In this document: piece after piece, positions 49,259 through 58,621 of the stretch
Layout: the number at the start of each line of letters is the position of its first letter
Numbering within the stretch: the stretch's first letter is position 1
Source of the DNA: SSSZ01 sp016790965
Lineage (GTDB): Bacteria > Pseudomonadota > Gammaproteobacteria > Burkholderiales > Rhodocyclaceae
Reading direction: 5' to 3'
NCBI GenBank assembly: GCA_016790965.1
Contig: JAEUNZ010000029.1
Span: 1 to 64,000, forward strand
Length of the DNA: 64,000 nt
Position numbers and translations under genes: made by a program
The notes under the pieces: generated by a model
What the model saw: only the letters and a program-made list of their open reading frames with translations
Told to the model about the DNA's origin: nothing
The model's database searches: none

Positions 49259-52027
49259 TCAACAGCCCCCTTCCGGCGGGCGGCTGCATTCCTCCAGCAG
49301 ATAGGCGATGGAGCGGTAGGTCCGGCCGGTTTCAGCCGTGAGGCCGATCTCGCAGGTGCGGTTGGTGGAGACGCCGCACGCGCAGTTGGATGGGATCTGG
49401 TCGTGGATTTTGCGCAGGGCGTGCGTATTCAATTCGGGAACGGCGAAGCCCCGGTCGCCGCCGAAGCCGCAACAGGTGACGCCGGCCGGCTCCAGCACCT
49501 CGTCCACGCAGGCGGCCAGTACCCGGCGCAGTTTGGCGTCGGCAGCGTCTTTCCGCACGCTGCAATTGACGTGAAGGGCTACCGGCCCGGGCTGCTTCTG
49601 CAGCATCAGCCTGGGCAGCAGCGCGTCATGGGCGAATTCGTGGAAATCGTAGAGCTTTAGGCGCCCGGCCAGATGCTGCTGCATGCGGGCGGTGCAGGTG
49701 CTGGCGTCCATGATCACCGGCAGGCGTCCGCCGTCGCTGGCAGCCAGGAGGGCAGCTTCCAGGCGCAGCGCCATGGCTTCCGCTTCCTCGGCCATGCCCT
49801 TGCTGGCAAGCATCTGGCCGCAGCAGAGCCCGTCAAAGCCCTTTGGTAGGCGGGGAGCGTAGCCGGCCCTCTCCAGAAGACGGATGACCGTATCGGCCAA
49901 GCCGGCCTCGCCCTTGGCCGAGGGGCCGAAGATACGGCCGCCGCAGGCAGGGAAATAGACCACCGGATCACCCTGTCCGGCGGGTTGCGCCGGGGCGCGA
50001 CCGGGGCGCGGCATGGCCCGCTTCCAGGCGCCGCCTGAAATCGCTGCCAGGGGTCTATCGCCCACGATGGCAGCGGCGGCATGGCCGAGGGCCAGGCCGG
50101 AGCGCGAGACCGTGGCGACAGCGCCGAAATGATTGCCGGCCCAGCCCCCCAGGCGGCGGGCACCGTCGCCCAGGCGACGACCACGTAGCCGGCGGGTGAG
50201 TTCGCCGGTATCGATTCCCACCGGGCAGGCGGTCGAGCACAGGCCGCAGCCGGCGCAGGTATCGAGGCCCTGATAAGCGAAGGCTTCACCGGCGGCGCCG
50301 GCTGCCTCGCCGGCAGCGGCGCGGCGCGACAGCTCGCGCCAGCCGACGATGCGCTGGCGGGGGGAGAGCGTCAGGCGGTGGGAAGGGCAGAGGGGCTCGC
50401 AGAAGCCGCATTCGATGCAGCGGTCCACGATGTCCTCGGCGGCGGGGAGGGGCTTCAGGTGCCTGAGGTGGGCGGTGGGGTCGTCGTTGAGGATGACGCC
50501 GGGGTTGAGGCGGTTGTCCGGGTCGAAGAGGCGCTTGATGCGGCGCATCAGATCAGTGGCCTCGCGGCCCCATTCCAGCTCGACGAAGGGGGCCATGTTG
50601 CGGCCGGTGCCATGCTCGGCCTTGAGCGAGCCATCGTACTTCTCTACCACGAGGCGGCAGACGTCGCCCATGAAGCGGGCGTAGCGCTCCACCTCGGCGG
50701 CGTCGCCGAAGTCCTGGGTGAAGACGAAATGCAGGTTGCCCTCCAGGGCATGGCCGAAAATGATGGCCTCGTGGTAGCCGTGGTGTTTGAGCAGAGCCTG
50801 TAGGTCGAGGGTGGCGGCGGCCAGGGATTCGATCGGGAAGGCGACGTCCTCGATGATGACGGTGGTGCCGGTGCGGCGCATGGCGCCGACGGAGGGAAAG
50901 GTGCCTTTCCGCACCTTCCAGAACATGTCGCAGGTGGCAGGGTCGGTGGAGAACTGCGGCGGCTCTAGGGTGGCGATGCCGGCCAGGGCGCCGAGAGCCG
51001 CGTCCATGCGCATTTGCAGGGTGGCGGCATCGTCCGCCCGCACCTCGATGAGCAGGGCGGCGGCGTCCTCCTCCAAGGCACGGATCACCGGCGGCAACCC
51101 GGGTTTGTTCTCCACGGAATGCAGCGCCGGCCGGTCCAGCAACTCCACGGCAGCCACCGGCTGCGGTTTCAGGCGGATCACCGCCTGGCAGGCGGCCTCG
51201 ATGGAAGGGAAGAAGACCAGGGCACTGGCCTTGTGGGCCTCCTCGACGACGGTACGGTAGGTGATGCGGGCGATGAAGCCCAGGGTGCCTTCCGAGCCGA
51301 TCATCAAGTGGGCCAGGATATCGATGGGATCCTCGAAATCCACCAGGGCATTGAGACTGTAGCCGGTGGTGTTCTTGATCTTGAATTTCTGCCGGATGCG
51401 GGCGGCGAGCCGTGGGTTGGCCCGGGTCTCGGCACCCAGACGTTCCAGTTCGCCGAGCAGGACGGCGTGGCTCTTCTTGAAGCCATCGACGCTCAGGGGA
51501 TCTTCCGTATCCAGCACGGCCCCGTCCGCCAGGACCACCCGCAGGCCGGCCAGGGTCCGATAGCTGTTCTGGGCGGTGCCACAGCACATGCCGGAAGCGT
51601 TGTTGGCGGCGATGCCGCCGATCTTGCAGGCGTTGATGGAGGCGGGGTCGGGGCCGATCTTGCGGCCGAAAGGGGCCAGGCGTCGATTGGCCTCGCCGCC
51701 GATGAGCCCAGGCCCCAGGCGTACGGTGGTGGCATCGGAAACGATGTCGCAGGTGGCGAAGCCCTCGCCGATGAGGACCAATACGCCGTCGGTGATGGCC
51801 TGGCCGGAAAGGCTGGTGCCGGCAGCGCGGAAGGTGAGGGGGCGCTTGCAGGCCTTGGCTGCCCGGAGGACGGTCTGGACTTCGCGCTCGTTTTCCACGA
51901 CGGCGATGATCTCGGGGACCAGGCGGTAGAAGCTGGCGTCAGTACCGTAGGCGAGGCGGCGGAGGTCGTCGGTGATGAGTTGCTTGGGGGGCAGGAGGGG
52001 GCGGAGGGTTTCGGTGATTGATGGCAT
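49259..52027 (-). CDS. FAD/Fe-S D-lactate dehydrogenase (Dld-II type)
   Basis: The 922-residue protein fuses an FAD_binding_4 oxidase half (FRAAGTSLSGQAI, MIGSEGTLGFIARI), two 4Fe-4S motifs (CIECGFCEPLCP and CAGCGLCSTACPVGID, about 535-615) and two CCG domains (LCCGQ, TCCGFGG). This layout is that of Shewanella Dld-II and related glycolate/2-hydroxyacid oxidases. In Shewanella it neighbours the lldEFG genes, as here with lutACB. It would pass electrons from D-lactate to the quinone pool. ATG at 52027 is chosen over a TTG at 52042; no clear ribosome site is visible. The 287-base gap to lutB holds no gene. Confidence 0.88.
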   Translation of the reverse strand: MPSITETLRPLLPPKQLITDDLRRLAYGTDASFYRLVPEIIAVVENEREVQTVLRAAKACKRPLTFRAAGTSLSGQAITDGVLVLIGEGFATCDIVSDATTVRLGPGLIGGEANRRLAPFGRKIGPDPASINACKIGGIAANNASGMCCGTAQNSYRTLAGLRVVLADGAVLDTEDPLSVDGFKKSHAVLLGELERLGAETRANPRLAARIRQKFKIKNTTGYSLNALVDFEDPIDILAHLMIGSEGTLGFIARITYRTVVEEAHKASALVFFPSIEAACQAVIRLKPQPVAAVELLDRPALHSVENKPGLPPVIRALEEDAAALLIEVRADDAATLQMRMDAALGALAGIATLEPPQFSTDPATCDMFWKVRKGTFPSVGAMRRTGTTVIIEDVAFPIESLAAATLDLQALLKHHGYHEAIIFGHALEGNLHFVFTQDFGDAAEVERYARFMGDVCRLVVEKYDGSLKAEHGTGRNMAPFVELEWGREATDLMRRIKRLFDPDNRLNPGVILNDDPTAHLRHLKPLPAAEDIVDRCIECGFCEPLCPSHRLTLSPRQRIVGWRELSRRAAAGEAAGAAGEAFAYQGLDTCAGCGLCSTACPVGIDTGELTRRLRGRRLGDGARRLGGWAGNHFGAVATVSRSGLALGHAAAAIVGDRPLAAISGGAWKRAMPRPGRAPAQPAGQGDPVVYFPACGGRIFGPSAKGEAGLADTVIRLLERAGYAPRLPKGFDGLCCGQMLASKGMAEEAEAMALRLEAALLAASDGGRLPVIMDASTCTARMQQHLAGRLKLYDFHEFAHDALLPRLMLQKQPGPVALHVNCSVRKDAADAKLRRVLAACVDEVLEPAGVTCCGFGGDRGFAVPELNTHALRKIHDQIPSNCACGVSTNRTCEIGLTAETGRTYRSIAYLLEECSRPPEGGC

Positions 52028-52314
52028 GGGGTGTGGTTTCAAGTGGCAGTGCGGTTTTCTTTACCCAAAGGGGGCAAGGCGGCTCCTTGGCCGGGCATTT
52101 TTTCTGAACCCCGGGGGTTCCGTCGTAATTCCCCGGTCCGTACGGCGAAGCAAAAGAAAGCCACACGCCTTCCAGGTGGAACCCCAGTCTTCAGCACGCT
52201 CGGCTGCAACCGGATAAGCCCAAGGGATCAACGCACTCCCCTTGCGACCGAAAAGGCCGGGCTCCCGGCCAATCCGGTTTTCTGAAGCCGATCGGTGGTC
52301 AACTGCCCTAGGGA

Positions 52315-53748
52315 TCACTTCCGCTCCACCAAATCCCTCAACCGCCTCGAAGCCGGCTTCATCGGCACCCGCACCGACGTCCAAGGCCCTTGCCGAGAAG
52401 GCGTCAGCCAATTGAACCGGCTGGCCAGCCAGGAATACATCCGATACAAGCCAGGCCGCGCATACACCCACGCCCATCCCCGCCAAATGGCCGTCAGCAA
52501 CCCGCTATACCCCGCTCCCTGCCCGCGCAGCAGCGCATCCGGTCGAGGCTCCGAATTCACCTCGGTACGCAGCCGGATCAGCAGGTCGGGAATCGGAATC
52601 CGCACCGGGCAAACCTCCCCGCAAGCGCCGCACAGGCTGGAGGCGGAGGGTAGGGTGGCGGTGGCTTCCAGGCCCATCAGATGGGGCGAGATGATTTCGC
52701 CGATGGGTCCGGGGTAGGTGGTGCCGTAGGCGTGGCCGCCGATGTGGGTGTAGACGGGGCAGTGGTTCATGCAGGCGCCGCAGCGGATGCATTGCAGGGT
52801 CTTCCTCAGTTCCGCATCGGCGTAGGGCTGGGTGCGGCCGTTGTCGAGGAGCACCAGGTGGACTTCCTCGGGCCCGTCCAGTTCGCCCGGCTGGCGGGGC
52901 CGGGAGATCATGTTCACGTAAGTCGTGATGTTCTGGCCGGTGGCGGAGCGGGTGAGCAGCGACAGGAGCGGCGGCACGTGCTCTAGCCTTTCCACCACCT
53001 TTTCGATGCCGGTGATGGCCACATGCACCCGTGGCGTGGTGGTGGAGAGCCGGCCGTTGCCCTCGTTTTCCACCAGGACCAGGGTGCCGGTTTCGGCCAC
53101 GGCCATGTTGACGCCGGAGAGGCCGATGTCGGCTTCCAGAAATTTCTGGCGCAAGACCTGGCGGCCGATCTGGATGAGGGCGTCAACGTCTTCCGTGTAT
53201 GCGACGCCGGGAATCTGCTCTTCGAACAGCTTGGCAATCTGCTGCTTGGTCTTGTGGATGGCCGGCATGATGATGTGGGAGGGCTTCTCCCCGGCGAGTT
53301 GCAGGATGTACTCGCCCATGTCGGTCTCGATGGCCTCGACGCCCACGGCTTCTGCCGCATGGTTGAACTCGATCTCCTCGCTGACCATGGATTTGCCCTT
53401 GACCATGCGCCTGGCGCCGTGCTTCTGGCAGATGCCGAGGATGATGGCGTTGGCTTCTTCCGCCGTCTCCGCCCAGTGGACGTGGACGCCATTCGCGGTC
53501 AAATTGGCTTCGAGCCGGGTGAGGAGGGCGGGTAGTTTATCCAGGCTGTTCTGGCGGATGCGCTCCCCCAGCGTACGCAGGCTTTGCAGTTCGTCATCGT
53601 CGGGGAACTGGGCGGCCCGCTTGGCCATGAGGAAATCCATGGCGGCTCGGAAGCTCTTTTGCAGGAATTCGTTTTCGACGACGGCCTTGGAGCGCTCGCG
53701 AAAACCTTCCGTGGGCATGAAATGCAGGGGCTTTTCCTGGATGCGCAT
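52315..53748 (-). CDS. lutB: L-lactate utilisation Fe-S protein LutB
   Basis: The 477-residue protein has an N-terminal LutB/LldF domain (DUF162-like, about 60-300). Two 4Fe-4S motifs are CIRCGACMNHCPVYTHIGG and CGACGEVCPV. It is the Fe-S subunit of the LutABC L-lactate oxidase. ATG at 53748 overlaps the lutC stop (TGATG); the long frame upstream is lutC in another frame. It lies last in the operon lutA-lutC-lutB; the family order in Bacillus is lutA-lutB-lutC. Confidence 0.92.
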   Translation of the reverse strand: MRIQEKPLHFMPTEGFRERSKAVVENEFLQKSFRAAMDFLMAKRAAQFPDDDELQSLRTLGERIRQNSLDKLPALLTRLEANLTANGVHVHWAETAEEANAIILGICQKHGARRMVKGKSMVSEEIEFNHAAEAVGVEAIETDMGEYILQLAGEKPSHIIMPAIHKTKQQIAKLFEEQIPGVAYTEDVDALIQIGRQVLRQKFLEADIGLSGVNMAVAETGTLVLVENEGNGRLSTTTPRVHVAITGIEKVVERLEHVPPLLSLLTRSATGQNITTYVNMISRPRQPGELDGPEEVHLVLLDNGRTQPYADAELRKTLQCIRCGACMNHCPVYTHIGGHAYGTTYPGPIGEIISPHLMGLEATATLPSASSLCGACGEVCPVRIPIPDLLIRLRTEVNSEPRPDALLRGQGAGYSGLLTAIWRGWAWVYARPGLYRMYSWLASRFNWLTPSRQGPWTSVRVPMKPASRRLRDLVERK

Positions 53749-54413
53749 CACGTGGTCTCCTTGAGCAGCACGACCAGTTCCTTCGGCCCGTGCGCGCCGT
53801 AGGCCAGGGTCTGCTGGATGTCGGCGGTCTTGGAGGGGCTGGAGATGAGCAGCGCGTTGCTGGGCAGGCCTGCGGCCCAGTTCTCGGCGCCCATGGCGTC
53901 GATCAGGGTGGCATGGATGGCGGCAGCCTCCAGCAGAACGATATGCACGGGCGGCACCAGGGACATCAGTCGGGGTTCCTGGGCATCCGGCCACAGGATG
54001 AGGGAACCGGTTTCGGCAATGGCGCCGCGGGCGCCCGTGAGGCTGGCCTGGATATCGTTGAACAACTCTGCCTTCCAGGCCTCGATGGGACGGTCGTAGG
54101 CGAGGCAAGCGACGCCGGTTCCCTTGAGGCCCTCGGCTGCGCGGGCACCATGGGCGGTGCCGGGCGCCAGCAAGAGATTGGAAAGCCCCTTGGCGGAGAG
54201 AATTTCATAAAGCTTCTGGACCCAATTGCCCTGATTGACGCGATGAACCTCAGCCCGCGCCGCTTCCATCATGGCAACGAAGCGCTTGGTGCGCTCGTCG
54301 GAGGCTTCGTTGCGAGCACGGGGGGCATACCATTCGGCGGGTTCGGGGGCAGGGTAGAGGCCCTTGACCTGGGCGGCGTGGAGGCGAGCGAAAATGCGGT
54401 CGCGGGCGTTCAT
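53748..54413 (-). CDS. lutC: L-lactate utilisation protein LutC
   Basis: The 221-residue LUD-domain protein shares the core GAIAETGSLILWPDAQEPRLMS with LutB and is the third LutABC component. It is required for L-lactate oxidation, although its individual chemistry is unclear. ATG at 54413 is coupled to the lutA stop (TGATG). It lies between lutA and lutB, a permuted order found in some proteobacteria. Confidence 0.9.
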   Translation of the reverse strand: MNARDRIFARLHAAQVKGLYPAPEPAEWYAPRARNEASDERTKRFVAMMEAARAEVHRVNQGNWVQKLYEILSAKGLSNLLLAPGTAHGARAAEGLKGTGVACLAYDRPIEAWKAELFNDIQASLTGARGAIAETGSLILWPDAQEPRLMSLVPPVHIVLLEAAAIHATLIDAMGAENWAAGLPSNALLISSPSKTADIQQTLAYGAHGPKELVVLLKETT

Positions 54414-55198
54414 CAGGCTTTCTCCGTGCGTTTCAGCAGGAATGAGGCGATGTGCTCGCCTGGCAGCGTGGGCTGCGAACGGCCTTCCTGCTGGTCCCGC
54501 CAGGCGGCGTGGCCGAGGATGTTCATCAAGCAGCCGCAATCGGCGCTCACCACACGCTCGGCGCCGGTGGCTTTCAGGGCATCCACCTTGTCCTTGACCA
54601 TGGCGCCGGAAATCTCCGGGTGCTTGATCGAAAAGGTACCGCCGAAGCCGCAGCACTCCGCCTCATGGGCCTGCTGGGCGACGGTGACCTGGCCAAGCTG
54701 GTCGAGGAGGGCGCGGCCGGTGAGATGGACGCCCATCTCCCGGCGGGCGGAGCAGGAAGTGTGCAGCACCACGGTGGCCGGGGCTCCGCGGTCCTCCAAG
54801 CGCACCCCCAGCACCTTGACCAGGAATTCGGTCAGTTCGAAGATGCGGGCGGAGAGGTCTTCCGCCTTGGCCCGCAGGGCCGGGTCGGCGGCGAAAAGGC
54901 CGGGGTAGGCGTGCTTCATCATGCCGGCGCAGGAACCGGAGGGCACCACCACCGGCCAGGGCTCGGGAAAGAGGTCGAGTTGGGCCCGGGCCACTGCCCT
55001 CGCCTGATCGTGGAAGCCGCTGGTGTAGGCGGGTTGGCCGCAACAGGTCTGGTCAGCGGGAAAGTGGACGCGCAGGCCTTCCCTTTCCAGGAGATGGATG
55101 GCGTCGAGCCCTGCACCGGGAAAGAACTGGTCGACCACGCAGGTGGCGAAGAAGTACACGTCCTTGGGACAGGGCGGGGGGGAGGCGGAACTGTTCAT
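54413..55198 (-). CDS. lutA: L-lactate utilisation protein LutA (CCG domain)
   Basis: The 261-residue protein has two CCG domains (QTCCGQPAYTSG and ECCGFGGTFSIKHPEIS) that ligate Fe-S clusters in heterodisulfide-reductase-like proteins. It is the first gene of the lut operon. ATG at 55198 has AGGAG 5 bases upstream. A promoter and FadR-type operator lie in front of it. The downstream Dld-II type gene may be under the same regulator. Confidence 0.92.
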   Translation of the reverse strand: MNSSASPPPCPKDVYFFATCVVDQFFPGAGLDAIHLLEREGLRVHFPADQTCCGQPAYTSGFHDQARAVARAQLDLFPEPWPVVVPSGSCAGMMKHAYPGLFAADPALRAKAEDLSARIFELTEFLVKVLGVRLEDRGAPATVVLHTSCSARREMGVHLTGRALLDQLGQVTVAQQAHEAECCGFGGTFSIKHPEISGAMVKDKVDALKATGAERVVSADCGCLMNILGHAAWRDQQEGRSQPTLPGEHIASFLLKRTEKA

Positions 55199-55243
55199 GG
55201 GGACTCCTGTCTGCATCGGGTCGTGAAATATTGCATGGTAAAA

Positions 55244-55254
55244 TGGTCCGACCA
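55244..55254 (-). promoter_or_regulatory. FadR-type operator at the lut promoter
   Basis: TGGTCCGACCA fits the FadR-subfamily pattern T-N-G-T-N3-A-C-N-A as an inverted repeat. It lies 18-28 bases past the lut -10, in front of lutA. It matches the site at 55358-55368 except in the two central bases. Confidence 0.65.
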
Positions 55255-55272
55255 AATTTTCGCTTCACACAA

Positions 55273-55301
55273 AATGTACGATATATCCGTGGCTTAGTCA
55301 A
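55273..55301 (-). promoter_or_regulatory. lutACB promoter
   Basis: On the minus strand TTGACT (55301-55296) and TACATT (55278-55273) are separated by 17 bp. The operator at 55244-55254 lies downstream of the start site, so a bound repressor would block elongation or RNA polymerase clearance. Confidence 0.55.
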
Positions 55302-55324
55302 ATAAATAGGGGATTTCCCAGCCC

Positions 55325-55353
55325 TTGCGATTCACGGTGCTATTGCTTAGAAT
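55325..55353 (+). promoter_or_regulatory. Promoter of the FadR-family regulator and ppsA
   Basis: TTGCGA (55325-55330) and TAGAAT (55348-55353) are spaced by 17 bp. They are directed towards the regulator gene, whose ATG is at 55386. Confidence 0.55.
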
Positions 55354-55357
55354 TGCG

Positions 55358-55368
55358 TGGTCTTACCA
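55358..55368 (+). promoter_or_regulatory. FadR-type operator at the regulator promoter
   Basis: TGGTCTTACCA directly follows the -10 of the regulator promoter and would cover the transcription start. With the equivalent lut site it suggests that one FadR-family protein controls both directions and itself. Confidence 0.65.
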
Positions 55369-55385
55369 ATCGTCGTCTATCCTCC

Positions 55386-56204
55386 ATGCCCCAGAGCAAG
55401 CTGCAGGTTCCCCGCATCTCCGACGCCATCGCGGCGTCCCTGGAGCGGCGCATCCTCGAAGGCTCCTTGAAGCCGGGGGACCGTCTGCCCCCGGAGCGGG
55501 AGCTGGCGGTGGACCTGGGTGTTTCCCGTCCCTCCCTGCGCGAGGCCATCCAGAAATTGGCCTCCAAGGGCATGGTGCATAGCCGCCAGGGAGGCGGCAC
55601 CTACGTCACCGACCGTCTGGAAGCCACCTTCATCGACCCCTGGCGGGAAATGCTGGGGGCTCACCCCAACCTGCGGGAAGATCTGCTGGATTTCCGCCGC
55701 ATGCTGGAAGGCCAGGCCGCAGAATGGGCCGCCGAGCGGGCGACGGAAGCCGACCAGTTGCGCCTCGACCAGGCTTTCGTGGAATTGACTGAAGCCTTTG
55801 CCGGCGACGACCTGGTTCGCCGTTCGGCTTCCGATATCGGCTTCCACCAGGCCATTTGCGAGGCCAGCCACAATGCCATGGTGGGCCATCTGTCGTCGGC
55901 CCTGTTCCGGTTATTGCACGACAACATCCATCTCAACCTCGGCGAGCTGCGCAAGGTGCCGGGGGCCAACGACCTTCTGCATTCCCAGCATACCGCCTTG
56001 TACAAGGCCATCCGCGAGCAGCGTCCTGCGGCGGCCCGGGCGGCGGCGGAAACCCATATCTCCTTCGTCCAGGAAACCCTGGCCCAATCCCTGCGTACCG
56101 CTGCCCGCCGCGAATCAGCCGAGCGGCGCCTGGGGAACGTCGGCCTGGGCGACGAGCTGCACACCAACCCCATACACCCCAACCCCACTCTTGAACAATC
56201 CTGA
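55386..56204 (+). CDS. FadR/GntR-family regulator, likely of lactate use (LldR-like)
   Basis: The 272-residue protein has an N-terminal winged helix (about 12-76, with RLPPERELAVDLGVSRPSLREA) and a C-terminal FCD domain (about 95-245). Its His/Asp residues include DIGFHQAI, which bind a metal and a carboxylate ligand in LldR/FadR relatives. ATG at 55386 is preferred because the upstream codons would lie over the promoter and operator. It is divergent from lutA and followed 11 bases later by ppsA, so it probably represses lut and perhaps ppsA until lactate is present. Confidence 0.85.
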   Translation: MPQSKLQVPRISDAIAASLERRILEGSLKPGDRLPPERELAVDLGVSRPSLREAIQKLASKGMVHSRQGGGTYVTDRLEATFIDPWREMLGAHPNLREDLLDFRRMLEGQAAEWAAERATEADQLRLDQAFVELTEAFAGDDLVRRSASDIGFHQAICEASHNAMVGHLSSALFRLLHDNIHLNLGELRKVPGANDLLHSQHTALYKAIREQRPAAARAAAETHISFVQETLAQSLRTAARRESAERRLGNVGLGDELHTNPIHPNPTLEQS

Positions 56205-56215
56205 AAGGACACCGC

Positions 56216-58588
<2,373 letters not shown>

Positions 58589-58593
58589 TTCCT

Positions 58594-58616
58594 CCCTCTC
58601 CCGCCGTGGGAGGGGG
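58594..58616. terminator. Hairpin between convergent ppsA and GGDEF/EAL gene
   Basis: CCCTCTCCC (58594-58602) pairs with GGGAGGGGG (58608-58616) around a 5-base loop, between two convergent stops. No U run follows on either strand, so it is a weak or Rho-assisted terminator candidate. Confidence 0.4.
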
Positions 58617-58621
58617 AAGCC

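Noticed and set aside
53749..54108. Extension of the lutB frame to 597 residues
   Set aside because: The extra sequence is lutC read out of frame; LutB starts at 53748.
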